Below are positions 32,082 through 40,224 of a stretch of DNA of 44,907 nt, piece after piece. How positions within the stretch are numbered: the first letter of the stretch is position 1; each line of letters opens with the position of its first letter. Source of the stretch: Candidatus Fibrimonadaceae bacterium (GTDB taxonomy: Bacteria > Fibrobacterota > Fibrobacteria > Fibrobacterales > Fibrobacteraceae); contig JAITFN010000033.1 in the NCBI GenBank assembly GCA_031281345.1, positions 1-44,907 on the forward strand, written 5' to 3'. The notes under the pieces are model-generated. The model ran no database searches. It was not told the origin of the DNA and was given only the letters and a program-made list of their open reading frames with translations. Both the position numbers and the translations under genes were made by a program.

Positions 32082-33520
32082 CTTTCCCAAGCTCCTGTTG
32101 ATGTCCAACCGTTCGTAGCAAGATTTGCATCCGGTCCAGCGGTAGTTTCTTTGCGTGTATTATCATTGACATATACCGCATGACCTCTACGAGCAAAAAC
32201 GTTGCCGCCTTCGTCTTTTACTGCATTACCATTAGTTGGATCGCTGTTATAACCGGTGATAGTACCGCCGGTCTTCGTAAAGTCTCCGCTAGTCCTGCAA
32301 ACCCCGCCGCCATGATTTACAGCAGCATTACCTACTATGGTACCCCCACGCATAGCAAATGCAGCATCCGAAAGCACTCCACCACCTTTGTCGCTAGCAC
32401 TATTACCAGATATAGTACCACCACTCATAGTGAAGGTTCCGTTGTAGTGATATACTCCGCCACCCCTAGAAGCGTTATTACCAGATATAGTGCCACCGCT
32501 CATAGTAAAGGTTCCTCTGTTATATATTCCACCACCATTGTCACTTGTACTATTATTAGATATAGTACCACCATTCATAATGAAGGTTCCACCATAATTA
32601 TATACTCCACCATGAGCATTACCAGTAATAGTAGAACCTGCATTCATTTTAAATTCTCCACTTTCTACTACATAAACCATACTTCCAGTATTCCCATTGT
32701 GTCCATGAAGGGTGATATTGTGCTCCAAAATAAAAGTGACGTTTTTCTTAACAATAAACATATTTCCGTGAGATTTAAGCCTGAGAGTCCGGTTTCCTCC
32801 AACTCCTCTGAGGACTATGGTTATATTAATCGCTCCGCTATACTCAAACGTAGTTGGAGCAATAGTCTCATCGGCGTTCACATCAAGGATATAAGTGTTA
32901 TGGCTATCTGCACTGCGTTGTAGCCAAGCCAGTTTTTCGGCAAGGTTAGCTCCCGGAACAACAGTGCCTTGTATGGAAGGTGCAGCTGGCTGGGTTTGAA
33001 CTTGGGCGGTGTAAACTGGTTGGGCAGAAACTGCTTGGGCAGTGGCTGTTGCCTTGCCGGGGCGAGGTCCCACAGGCATACCTAGCATAGAACCTATCTG
33101 CCATTCAATGAGTTCAACTATTTTCCCTCCCTTAGGCAACTCCGTCATATCCGCAAGTTCCGCCACCTTGCTCTGAACGCTCACCATTCTGGTTGCCACA
33201 TAAGAAATGCCGTCTAGCTCCGAACGCTCCACAACGCATACATACTGCGCTCCCGCATCTCTACCCAGCAAAGCTATATCGCCATCAGTCACAGAACCGC
33301 TATTCTGCCTATTCTGCTCCTTGGCAACAACGTCTAGGGCATCAACGGCTATCATCTGATATTTTTGACTTTTAATCAAAAAGTTATTGACCGCCATTCG
33401 CAGGGCATCACGCCCTTCAGGGTTGCCCATAATGTAAACAGCAGCCTTGGGCTTGGCTTGTGCGAATGCTAAAAGGCAAAGAATACCGATTGCAAGGGTG
33501 ATTTTGGAAATTGTTCTCAT
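32078..33520 (-). CDS. CsgG/LpoB-like domain fused to polymorphic beta-helix
   Basis: The 480-residue exported protein (signal to LLAFAQA) has the CsgG/LpoB-like domain at about 23-150 (89% pattern match by eye with 29016-30266), a Pro/Gln/Thr linker (150-185), then the LAEKLAWLQRSADSHNTYILDVNADETI module and a beta-helix (about 275-440). The beta-helix has at least five GGTISGN-type turns (GTFTMSGGTISGNNASRGGGVY). The end reads RKETTAGPDANLATNGW. It starts inside the preceding stop (ATGA). The repeats resemble a direct-repeat array at DNA level but are coding. A surface adhesin or passenger with a periplasmic anchor is possible. Confidence 0.88.
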   Translation of the reverse strand: MRTISKITLAIGILCLLAFAQAKPKAAVYIMGNPEGRDALRMAVNNFLIKSQKYQMIAVDALDVVAKEQNRQNSGSVTDGDIALLGRDAGAQYVCVVERSELDGISYVATRMVSVQSKVAELADMTELPKGGKIVELIEWQIGSMLGMPVGPRPGKATATAQAVSAQPVYTAQVQTQPAAPSIQGTVVPGANLAEKLAWLQRSADSHNTYILDVNADETIAPTTFEYSGAINITIVLRGVGGNRTLRLKSHGNMFIVKKNVTFILEHNITLHGHNGNTGSMVYVVESGEFKMNAGSTITGNAHGGVYNYGGTFIMNGGTISNNSTSDNGGGIYNRGTFTMSGGTISGNNASRGGGVYHYNGTFTMSGGTISGNSASDKGGGVLSDAAFAMRGGTIVGNAAVNHGGGVCRTSGDFTKTGGTITGYNSDPTNGNAVKDEGGNVFARRGHAVYVNDNTRKETTAGPDANLATNGWTSTGAWER

Positions 33521-34545
33521 TTTTCCATCTCCTTTATAAGTTGTTGAGCTATATTTTCAGTTAAATTTTTGAATGATTCCTCAGTTGCCTTTTCAGTGTT
33601 TCCTTCTGTCCAGCTGCCTTTAGCTTCTGGGATTTTAAGGCTTATATTCTTTTTGGTTTTTGAATTGAGCAAAGAAGCACTGGCATTTGTCCAGCAATAG
33701 ACCTGCCCAAAATCCGCTTTGTTGCAACGGCTGAGTTTTGCTTTCACGGTTATGGTATAATCCGCTTCGGTCTCTTTTTCGGAGATGGAGCAGTTGCATC
33801 CTTTTTCCTGCATCATTGCGGGCAGTTCTTCTGCCACATATTCGCTACCACTCATATACAAATAAATACCCGTGCTATTTTCCAGTGCTATTTTGGCAGT
33901 GTTTATTTTTTGCAAAATCTCAGCGGAACGTTTATGGGCAGTTGTGCTAGAACCTACTGCCTGCAATAAGTTCTCCCAATAGCTCACTTTGAGCAATGAA
34001 TCCTCAATCACTTTCATCTTATCCAATGCGTTTTTCTTTTTACCCGCCTCAGCAAGCTGGCTGGCAAGGGAGAACTCGCTTTCGGCAAAAGAGAACAGAC
34101 CATTTATTCTCGCAGAATAAAATTCCGACAAATCCTTTTTTTTCACGGCGGCAAAGCCGTATATATAGCCGCTTGCCTTGTCAAAATAAGAACGTGTTTC
34201 CATTTTGGTTAAAACGGCATCGCTTGTGCTTGTGATTATCTGCTTGTAATTCTTGTTTATCATCTCGTTTTGGTTTTTGCCGCTTTGCTTTTGGCTACTG
34301 GCATTCTCTACGGAAGAAGCACCGCGAATATTGACAACAATGCTCTCGGAAAGGCTGTTCTGGGCAGTTTTTTCTATATCTTTGAACTTTTCCTTGCTTG
34401 GGTTTCCTTTTGCTTTATCCCTCGCAAAACCGGTGTACCATTCCGTGCTTGGATAGTGAACGGAACGCCAACTGTCTTGAACCCACATTGGAGTTAGTTC
34501 CTGAGCGTGCAGGAATATCACGAGGGATAAAATAAGGAATGGCAT
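33517..34545 (-). CDS. Exported helical envelope protein, paralogue of 3321-4226
   Basis: The 342-residue product has a signal peptide (LILSLVIFLHAQ). The N-terminal LPP20-like domain (about 22-130) shows STEWYTGFARDKAKGN, then ASSVENASSQKQSGK and YIYGFAAVKKKDL. The middle helical domain is about 135-225. The C-terminal part has Cys pairs (CNCS, CNKADFGQVYCW) and a final helix after GSWTEGN. Order and size match the smaller operon's middle gene, and the pairings with LPP20-like and CsgG-like neighbours recall the FlgP-FlgT-FlgO set of Vibrio. That comparison is architectural, not proven. It ends in ATGA with the next gene. Confidence 0.8.
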   Translation of the reverse strand: MPFLILSLVIFLHAQELTPMWVQDSWRSVHYPSTEWYTGFARDKAKGNPSKEKFKDIEKTAQNSLSESIVVNIRGASSVENASSQKQSGKNQNEMINKNYKQIITSTSDAVLTKMETRSYFDKASGYIYGFAAVKKKDLSEFYSARINGLFSFAESEFSLASQLAEAGKKKNALDKMKVIEDSLLKVSYWENLLQAVGSSTTAHKRSAEILQKINTAKIALENSTGIYLYMSGSEYVAEELPAMMQEKGCNCSISEKETEADYTITVKAKLSRCNKADFGQVYCWTNASASLLNSKTKKNISLKIPEAKGSWTEGNTEKATEESFKNLTENIAQQLIKEMEK

Positions 34546-34548
34546 TGC

Positions 34549-35199
34549 TTACTGTGCCTCTTTCTGCCTACGGAAATCTTCCTTGGCGGCTTGCATTTCT
34601 TTCAAAAACTGATGCTCTGCGAAGTCAATAGCCACTTTTTCGTCTTTCTTCAACTGGTTGTATATAGCTTTCTGCTCAGGTTCGCCTAATTCTATTGCCA
34701 CATAGACATTGTAGCGGCCATCTTCTTTCACATAAGTATTTTTGCATATAGGGCGGGTGTTGGTCAAGAACTGCTCAAAATATGCTTGTTGAATCTGTGT
34801 TCCCTTGCCAGCATAAGAGCTGCCAGTTTGTCCGCTTGCGTGTTGCTGGTCAAAACGCCTATTCATCCCGTTTACCATTGTTTCCAATTGCTGGGCAAGT
34901 TTCGCTCTGGCATCCAGCAAAGCCATGTTCACGCCAAAAGATTCGTTTTCGCTCACGGCATTGCCGGATTCACGTATGCTGGCAGCCTGTTCCAGAGCTT
35001 TCGCCTCGCACTCCTCTTTTTCAAGCTTTATGCCCCTGTTGGCAGACTGAGCTTGTGCTGGGGTGGCAGGCGCGCTTTGCACCGTGTTGTAAACTGGAGC
35101 GGTTGCGGTGGTTTGCTGCGCGGGCGGATTGCTTGCGCAAGATGTGAATGCCAAGGCTAATGCGAATATAGCCGCCGATAGAAAACGGTTGGTTTTCAT
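34549..35199 (-). CDS. LPP20-like lipoprotein, first gene of the surface operon
   Basis: The 216-residue lipoprotein begins MKTNRFLSAAIFALALAFTSC, nearly the same signal peptide as the MACPF lipoprotein at 11676, at DNA level too. The mature part has a Pro/Ala/Gln linker, then an LPP20-type domain: ECEAKALEQAASIRESGNAVSEN, ALLDARAKLAQQLETMVNGM, YNVYVAIELGEPE, and a charged C-terminal helix. It heads the operon to 25110 (seven genes, about 10 kb). Translation may be controlled by the overlapping upstream ORF and C15 tract. Confidence 0.88.
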   Translation of the reverse strand: MKTNRFLSAAIFALALAFTSCASNPPAQQTTATAPVYNTVQSAPATPAQAQSANRGIKLEKEECEAKALEQAASIRESGNAVSENESFGVNMALLDARAKLAQQLETMVNGMNRRFDQQHASGQTGSSYAGKGTQIQQAYFEQFLTNTRPICKNTYVKEDGRYNVYVAIELGEPEQKAIYNQLKKDEKVAIDFAEHQFLKEMQAAKEDFRRQKEAQ

Positions 35200-35449
35200 A
35201 GTGAACCTCTTTGTTGAAGGGAAAATTTTTTTTGCTATATAAAATGGGGGGGGGGGGGGGCAGATTCGCGTTTAAACACGCCTCAGATGCCCAAGGCTGG
35301 CGATGAACGCCTTCGGAGCCGTTTTTTGACCCCTGAAAATAAAAGGGCTTATTCGGCATATTTGGGGCATTAAAATGCAAATCGGAAAAAACGATTTTGG
35401 AGCCTGCAACGCAAGCCCTGCCAAATGTTGTTTTATCGTATAATGACAT
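35021..35449 (-). CDS. Upstream ORF with polyproline C-tract, copy 2, out of frame over lipoprotein gene
   Basis: ATG 35449 lies 11 nt behind a TATATT box (35461-35466). The first 71 residues align without gaps to the leader at 11969. At the printed 15 Cs the frame passes the lipoprotein start out of phase and ends at 35021. With 14 Cs it would fuse in frame with the lipoprotein. With 16 Cs it would end in ATGA at 35199, as copy 1 does. Only layout and conservation support translation. Confidence 0.35.
   Translation of the reverse strand: MSLYDKTTFGRACVAGSKIVFSDLHFNAPNMPNKPFYFQGSKNGSEGVHRQPWASEACLNANLPPPPPILYSKKNFPFNKEVHYENQPFSIGGYIRISLGIHILRKQSARAANHRNRSSLQHGAKRACHPSTSSVCQQGHKA
35246..35390 (-). 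repeat. Leader cassette core, copy 2, with 15-base G/C tract
   Basis: G15 at 35246-35260 plus 130 nt matching copy 1 (11767-11910) without indels. The similarity resumes in the signal peptide coding region to about 35140. The remainder of the 35200-35562 gap carries promoters for both strands. Confidence 0.85.
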
Positions 35450-35460
35450 TATTGTGGGAA

Positions 35461-35466
35461 AATATA
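35461..35466 (-). promoter_or_regulatory. -10 box TATATT for the surface operon
   Basis: TTTTTTCTATATTTTCCC on the minus strand, 11 nt before the leader ATG at 35449. Confidence 0.5.
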
Positions 35467-35514
35467 GAAAAAATTCTTTTGAAAATTTGTTAAAATAAGC
35501 AAAGAAGGACAAAA

Positions 35515-35562
35515 TTACCCTGACTTTTTGCAATAAATTTACTATATTTACCCTGACTTTTT
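35515..35562 (+). promoter_or_regulatory. Promoter with duplicated TTACCCTGACTTTTT-like element
   Basis: TATATT at 35543-35548 lies 14 nt before ATG 35563 with no ribosome site. The string TACCCTGACTTTTT occurs twice, once upstream (about 35515) and once between the -10 box and the ATG (about 35549), 34 bp apart. A repeat straddling a -10 box is a reasonable operator candidate. Confidence 0.45.
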
Positions 35563-36885
35563 ATGAAAAACGGTTATTTTGAGCGAAAAATAGACATTGT
35601 TCTGCTTTCTTGGGCGCGAGAAAGCGACAGGAAACCTTTGCTTTTGCGAGGAGCTAGGCAGGTTGGGAAGTCGTCTGCGGTTCGCAATTTGGGAAAATCG
35701 TTTAAAAATTATGTTGAAGTAAATTTTGACGATGATAAAAACGTTCATGCCTTATTTGAAAAATTCAATTCACCGCAAGAAATTTGCACTCAGCTTTCGT
35801 TATTTTATAGAAAAGAAATTGTAGCTGGCGAAACGCTTTTGTTTTTTGATGAAATTCAAAGCTGTCCGGCAGCTCTCTCAAAACTCAGATATTTTTATGA
35901 AAAATACCAAGAATTGCATTTAATTGCCGCAGGTTCTTTATTGGAATTTGCAATAGAGGAAATGCCTTCCTTTGCTGTTGGGAGAATACGCTCATTATAT
36001 TTGTATCCTTTTTCTTTTGAAGAATTTTTGCTTGCGCAGAAAAACGAAATGTTGGTTAAAGCCTGCAAGCAGGCAAATTCAAAAAATCCATTGTCTGAAC
36101 CAATACATAAAGAATTAAATAAATTGCTGAAAATTTTCCTTATCACAGGCGGAATGCCAGAAGCGGTTGCAAAATATGCTGAAACGCAAAGTTTTTTGAA
36201 AAGCCAAATGGTTATAGATGATTTAATAATTTCATATAAAAACGATTTCGCTAAATATAAAAAAAGGGTACCAGTTGCTCATATTGAAAATGTATTTGAA
36301 TCCGTAGCGAGCCAAATGGATGGAAAATTTGTTTATGAGCGTGTTGCTGGGCTAAATAACTCGCAAGTTAAACAATCCTTGGAATTGCTTATAATGGCAG
36401 GGTTGGTAATTCCCGTTACGCACAGTTCCGCAAATGGCATTCCTCTTGGCGCAGGCGCAAATTCCAAACGCAGAAGAATGTTGCTTTTAGATACGGGAAT
36501 GTTTTTGCGAATGCTAGATTTTGATGCCTCGCAAATAATAATAACCGAGGATTTCAAAACAATAAATATAGGTTCTTTAGCGGAAATGTTCGCTGGCTTG
36601 GAAATTTTAAAAGCATCTTCTTGCTATGTTCCGCAAAAATTATATTACTGGCACAGGGAGAAAAAACAGAGCAACGCTCAGGTTGATTATATTATACAAA
36701 AAAATAACTCTATAATTCCAATTGAGGTGAAATCAGGTTCAAAAGGAGCTATGCCTAGTTTGCGTTTATTTATGCAAGAAAAAAACAGCGAAATGGGAAT
36801 TAGAATTTCAAGCGAAAATTTTGGTAAAATAGACAATATTGAAATTTATCCCTTGTATGCAGTTTCAAATGTTGTTACGCACTGA
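35563..36885 (+). CDS. AAA_14 / DUF4143 ATPase
   Basis: The 440-residue protein has Walker A GARQVGKSS (30-38), Walker B LLFFDE (92-97) and sensor region LIAAGSLLEFA, followed by the GRIRSLYLYPFSFEEFL signature. The C-terminal DUF4143 nuclease-like domain ends in VDYIIQKNNSIIPIEVKSG, a PD-(D/E)xK-type E-V-K motif. This group is common and scattered in bacteria, often duplicated and horizontally moved. A link to DNA repair or defence is suspected but unproven. The message seems nearly leaderless. It is followed by a strong hairpin at 36938-36999. Confidence 0.9.
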   Translation: MKNGYFERKIDIVLLSWARESDRKPLLLRGARQVGKSSAVRNLGKSFKNYVEVNFDDDKNVHALFEKFNSPQEICTQLSLFYRKEIVAGETLLFFDEIQSCPAALSKLRYFYEKYQELHLIAAGSLLEFAIEEMPSFAVGRIRSLYLYPFSFEEFLLAQKNEMLVKACKQANSKNPLSEPIHKELNKLLKIFLITGGMPEAVAKYAETQSFLKSQMVIDDLIISYKNDFAKYKKRVPVAHIENVFESVASQMDGKFVYERVAGLNNSQVKQSLELLIMAGLVIPVTHSSANGIPLGAGANSKRRRMLLLDTGMFLRMLDFDASQIIITEDFKTINIGSLAEMFAGLEILKASSCYVPQKLYYWHREKKQSNAQVDYIIQKNNSIIPIEVKSGSKGAMPSLRLFMQEKNSEMGIRISSENFGKIDNIEIYPLYAVSNVVTH

Positions 36886-36937
36886 AGGTTCTTCAGACAA
36901 TTGATTTTTCAAAAAACACCTGAACGAAAGTTCACTT

Positions 36938-37003
36938 AAATCCAAAAAAATGCACATTTTTGCAAACACTTGTTTGCAAAATTCACTTTTTTTGGATTTT
37001 TTT
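36938..37003 (+). terminator. Nested hairpin terminator
   Basis: Outer 13-bp perfect arms AAATCCAAAAAAA (36938-36950) and TTTTTTTGGATTT (36987-36999) enclose an inner 10-bp stem TTTTGCAAAC / GTTTGCAAAA (36958-36967, 36972-36981) with a 4-nt loop. A T-run follows. It would end the ATPase transcript and could form a cruciform. Confidence 0.75.
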
Positions 37004-37052
37004 CCCAAAAAGTACGTCTAAGTAAGTAGAACAAAGAAATAGGAGATTTTTT

Positions 37053-39443
37053 ATGAAAACCTTGAATTCAAAGGCTATATGCCTACTTTTGGTTTTGGCT
37101 ACCCAAGCGCTTGCCCAGCGCTTCACCACAACTGAGCCGAATGTATTTCGAATGCTCAGCGAAACAGTGTCATATCCGCAATATAAGCAAATAGCCGCTT
37201 TGGGAGAGAAAAATTCGGCTTATGCAAATATAATGCTGGTTGGAGGCAGAGATACATTGCTTGATTCTTACCATAAGGAAAAAGTTGGCACCTACAATGT
37301 GGTTAAAAGCGATAGCACAGTGCTTGGAACTGTACTTCCATTCAGTGTGCCAAATGTTTTTACTTCAAATAATGATACAATCCACGACAATAGCCCAGTT
37401 GCGGTAGCTGTTTTGGATTCATTTAGCGACAACAAAAAAACAGCAACCGTGATTTTTGCAAGCCTTAAAAAATTGGTGATTATGCAAATAGCCATAAGCA
37501 ATACGCATAGCATAAGTTTTAGTGTGTTGCGCGACATAGATATGCCAAAACCTATGTGGGAAATAAACGGAACATATATAGTGAATTATCCTCACACGCA
37601 TACAAGAAGGCTTGCGCTTTTGGGAACAAGTCAAGACGGCGCAAATAAAGTTTATCATTTGGCAACTGGAAATCCTCTCAGTAAGAACGGGAATGGCAGA
37701 GTTGATTTTTTTAACATCACTGAGAATTCTTGGGTACTTTTGCAACCAAACCAAAATGGACTGACAAGCGGAATAAATGGGCTTGTTTTCAACGATAATG
37801 CTTATTTTGGAAAAGATTTGGCTGTGATTGACAATTTTGACAAAAAAGGCGGAAAAGCACTTGCTGTTTTGTTGCCAAACTCCAAGCAATTCTCGCAAAG
37901 CGCACTTTACATATTCCAAATGGACAATGACTGGACACCCAGCACAAAACTGCCGGTGGTAATATCTGGTTCCTCAAAGCCTTGGCTAGAAGATTCTGAA
38001 CAAGAACAGCGCTGCAGCGGACTTGGAACAGCAAACTGGGGAGATGAAACCACTCATCTGCTCGTTTCTTGTATGTATTATGTGTATGTTGGTGCACGTA
38101 TCACAACAACCAGCGTAATCATAAAAGATATTGTTTTAGATACAACTGCAAATATTTCAAATAGTTTCATCTTTTCCTCTAAAAAAATTGGCTTTATAAA
38201 TAGTAATAGTATTTATTCTGTGTTTTCTAATCCCATATCAATAAAAAATCATAAAAACGATTTACATTCTATTTCATTGATTGCAAGATCTAACACAACT
38301 AATTCCGACTCCTGCTCAATGGCAACTTTCACGGTTATGGATGCAGACTATTCCAAAAATTTTTCCATAGAGGCAGGCATTCAAGAAGCAATAGTCAACA
38401 TAGATAGCCTATTTTACAAAAGCGGAACATCGGGTTTTTCTGCAAAAACGCTTTTTGGGCTTGCCCAGTGCTCTATCAACAACAGCAATAAAGATCTTTT
38501 GTGCCTTGGCAGCGAAAGGGCCATAGGTTCTTGGAGCGGCATAGAACTTTCCAGCAGCGGCAATTGCAATTCATATAAAGCCTGCAAGAAAAAAGATACC
38601 ATTTTTGTTTATGTACGTTCCGCAAGCGAAGCTCCAAATACCGCGCTTAGAATTCCAAAAAACATACTTGTTCCATATTATGGGCAAATAAATTTGGGCA
38701 ATGTAAAATCGCTTTCTTATTTTAAAAATCCAAATTTACAAAACACAAAAATAAGCTGGAACACAGCGGGCTTAAAATTGAGCGTTTTGGCAAACACTCC
38801 AGAAAAGGGAATTGCAATAACCCCATTCTCCAAAAATGAAGGCATAGATACACTTGTATTTGACCTTTCTTTTCCTCTTTCAGTATCCAGATACCCCATA
38901 TACCTCCACATCGCAGATACTGCCAAAATTCTAGACAGAGCAATACCGGCAAACCCAGGCAACGATACTATATGGAACACAGCCGAAAAAAGATATATTG
39001 CCTTGCCTCGATTGGGCTCAAAAGGCGATGTTTATACTTATGATATTGTTCAAGACAGCCTTGGAAACTATGCCGAGATAATAGGCGATTATCTGCATAT
39101 ATTAAAAGTTGATATAGCAAACATTTCCCTTGCATACACAGAAAACGGGCAAATAAAATACCGCAAAATAACCTTGATGCCAGAATTCAATGAACTTTCT
39201 CCGATCAAAACCGCTAACTTACAAGCATTAAATTTAAATATTGTGCGTATCAAAGGCGGATTGCAAATCAAAGGTTTAAACGGTGAATTTGAACTTAGAG
39301 CATACGATTTCAAAGGCAGAGAAATTCAAAGAGAGAAAGCCTATACTAAAGGCTCTGTTTTTGTGAAACTAAGGTATAATTGCCCGCAAATTGTGCAAAT
39401 TCGTTTTAACAACGAAAAAATTTTCATAAAAATCGCCAATTGA
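37053..39443 (+). CDS. Large secreted protein with propeller-like body and sorting-type C-terminus
   Basis: The 796-residue protein has a signal peptide (LLLVLATQALAQ) and AGGAG before the start. The body (about 25-480) alternates short strands with repeated motifs of the type 'xxVAVLDSFxDNKK', 'DLAVIDNFDKKGGKALAVLLPNS', suggesting a beta-propeller. The C-terminal 80 residues (LNLNIVRIKGGLQIKGLNGEFELRAYDFKGREIQ, then KLRYNCPQIVQIRFNNEKIFIKI) resemble the C-terminal sorting or beta-sandwich tails of Fibrobacter and Bacteroidetes secreted proteins. No catalytic domain is recognised. It is a single gene. Confidence 0.8.
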   Translation: MKTLNSKAICLLLVLATQALAQRFTTTEPNVFRMLSETVSYPQYKQIAALGEKNSAYANIMLVGGRDTLLDSYHKEKVGTYNVVKSDSTVLGTVLPFSVPNVFTSNNDTIHDNSPVAVAVLDSFSDNKKTATVIFASLKKLVIMQIAISNTHSISFSVLRDIDMPKPMWEINGTYIVNYPHTHTRRLALLGTSQDGANKVYHLATGNPLSKNGNGRVDFFNITENSWVLLQPNQNGLTSGINGLVFNDNAYFGKDLAVIDNFDKKGGKALAVLLPNSKQFSQSALYIFQMDNDWTPSTKLPVVISGSSKPWLEDSEQEQRCSGLGTANWGDETTHLLVSCMYYVYVGARITTTSVIIKDIVLDTTANISNSFIFSSKKIGFINSNSIYSVFSNPISIKNHKNDLHSISLIARSNTTNSDSCSMATFTVMDADYSKNFSIEAGIQEAIVNIDSLFYKSGTSGFSAKTLFGLAQCSINNSNKDLLCLGSERAIGSWSGIELSSSGNCNSYKACKKKDTIFVYVRSASEAPNTALRIPKNILVPYYGQINLGNVKSLSYFKNPNLQNTKISWNTAGLKLSVLANTPEKGIAITPFSKNEGIDTLVFDLSFPLSVSRYPIYLHIADTAKILDRAIPANPGNDTIWNTAEKRYIALPRLGSKGDVYTYDIVQDSLGNYAEIIGDYLHILKVDIANISLAYTENGQIKYRKITLMPEFNELSPIKTANLQALNLNIVRIKGGLQIKGLNGEFELRAYDFKGREIQREKAYTKGSVFVKLRYNCPQIVQIRFNNEKIFIKIAN

Positions 39444-39464
39444 TTTATTTTTCTATAATTTTTC

Positions 39465-39470
39465 TATATT
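39465..39470 (+). promoter_or_regulatory. -10 box for tRNA-Leu and downstream gene
   Basis: TTTTTCTATATTTAC ends 15 nt before the tRNA. A TATAAT at 39454-39459 is an alternative. TTGATT at 39440 may serve as -35. Confidence 0.5.
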
Positions 39471-39485
39471 TACTCCCCTATAACA

Positions 39486-39569
39486 GCCGGAGTGGTGAAA
39501 TTGGTAGACGCGCTGGACTCAAAATCCAGTAGGGGCAACCCTGTGGGGGTTCAATTCCCCCCTCCGGCA
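39486..39569 (+). tRNA. tRNA-Leu (anticodon CAA)
   Basis: 84 nt with acceptor arms GCCGGAG / CTCCGGC, the D-arm, the anticodon stem-loop CTGGA-CTCAAAA-TCCAG (anticodon CAA), a long variable arm typical of Leu, the T-arm GGGGGTTCAATTCCCCC and discriminator A. The CCA end is not encoded. Confidence 0.97.
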
Positions 39570-39588
39570 TCTTAAAGAGAGGTTCTGT

Positions 39589-40224
39589 ATGAAAAAATTG
39601 CTGCTTCCAATCATAGCCTTGTGCTTTTCTATGTCTTTTGCCCAGTCAGATGATGATGACGAATGGGCAGATTTTGATTACCAGCACGCTGGACTGAGTC
39701 AGGTTGAATTCCAAAAGGTAAAGGAATCTGGAATGACCAAGAAAAAATTACTGCACCTGCTGGAGATAGGTATTCGCCCTAAAACTTATTTACAAGAGCC
39801 TTGGAATGATCTTGGCGTGTCTGAAAGCGAATGGCTTGAGCAGCGTGCGAGTGGTATGGAAGACGCCGATATAGACCGCACATACAAAAATAACACCGGT
39901 AACCAAGGCGCAGCCTATTTGTCTTTTTTGCTGCCTTCGTATTATCAGTGGATAACAGATGATATGGCAAAAGCCATAGCTATGAATGTTTTAGAAGCCT
40001 CTTTTATAGGCTTAACCGTGTTTTTATACAAATCAGATACGGGTGGTGAAAATAGCTGGGTTCTATATGGCGTGCCCCTCATAGCGATAAATCATTTGTG
40101 GTCTGGTATAGATGCATTGCTTGCAACCCAGTGGGACAATAACCCCACTGCTAAAAGTTTTTCTTGGGGCATTATACCAACAGGAAATAAAAGTTTTGTT
40201 GCAGGTGCTACTTTAAGGTTTTAA
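39589..40224 (+). CDS. Secreted hypothetical protein downstream of tRNA-Leu
   Basis: The 211-residue product has a signal peptide (MKKLLLPIIALCFSMSFAQ). It then has an acidic stretch (SDDDDEWADFDY) and a helical repeat pair (LSQVEFQKVKESGMTKKKLLHLLEIGI / VSESEWLEQRASGMEDADIDRTY). The C-terminal half has two hydrophobic helices and ends in GATLRF, a barrel-like terminus. It lies 19 nt behind the tRNA with only AGAGAGG between them, so it is probably transcribed with the tRNA and released by processing. The stop overlaps the convergent nth gene by 12 nt. Function unknown. Confidence 0.85.
   Translation: MKKLLLPIIALCFSMSFAQSDDDDEWADFDYQHAGLSQVEFQKVKESGMTKKKLLHLLEIGIRPKTYLQEPWNDLGVSESEWLEQRASGMEDADIDRTYKNNTGNQGAAYLSFLLPSYYQWITDDMAKAIAMNVLEASFIGLTVFLYKSDTGGENSWVLYGVPLIAINHLWSGIDALLATQWDNNPTAKSFSWGIIPTGNKSFVAGATLRF

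Noticed and set aside
32380..32620. Regularly spaced near-repeats resembling a CRISPR array
   Set aside because: They are in-frame beta-helix turns (GGTISGN type) within a complete coding sequence; spacers are also similar to each other.
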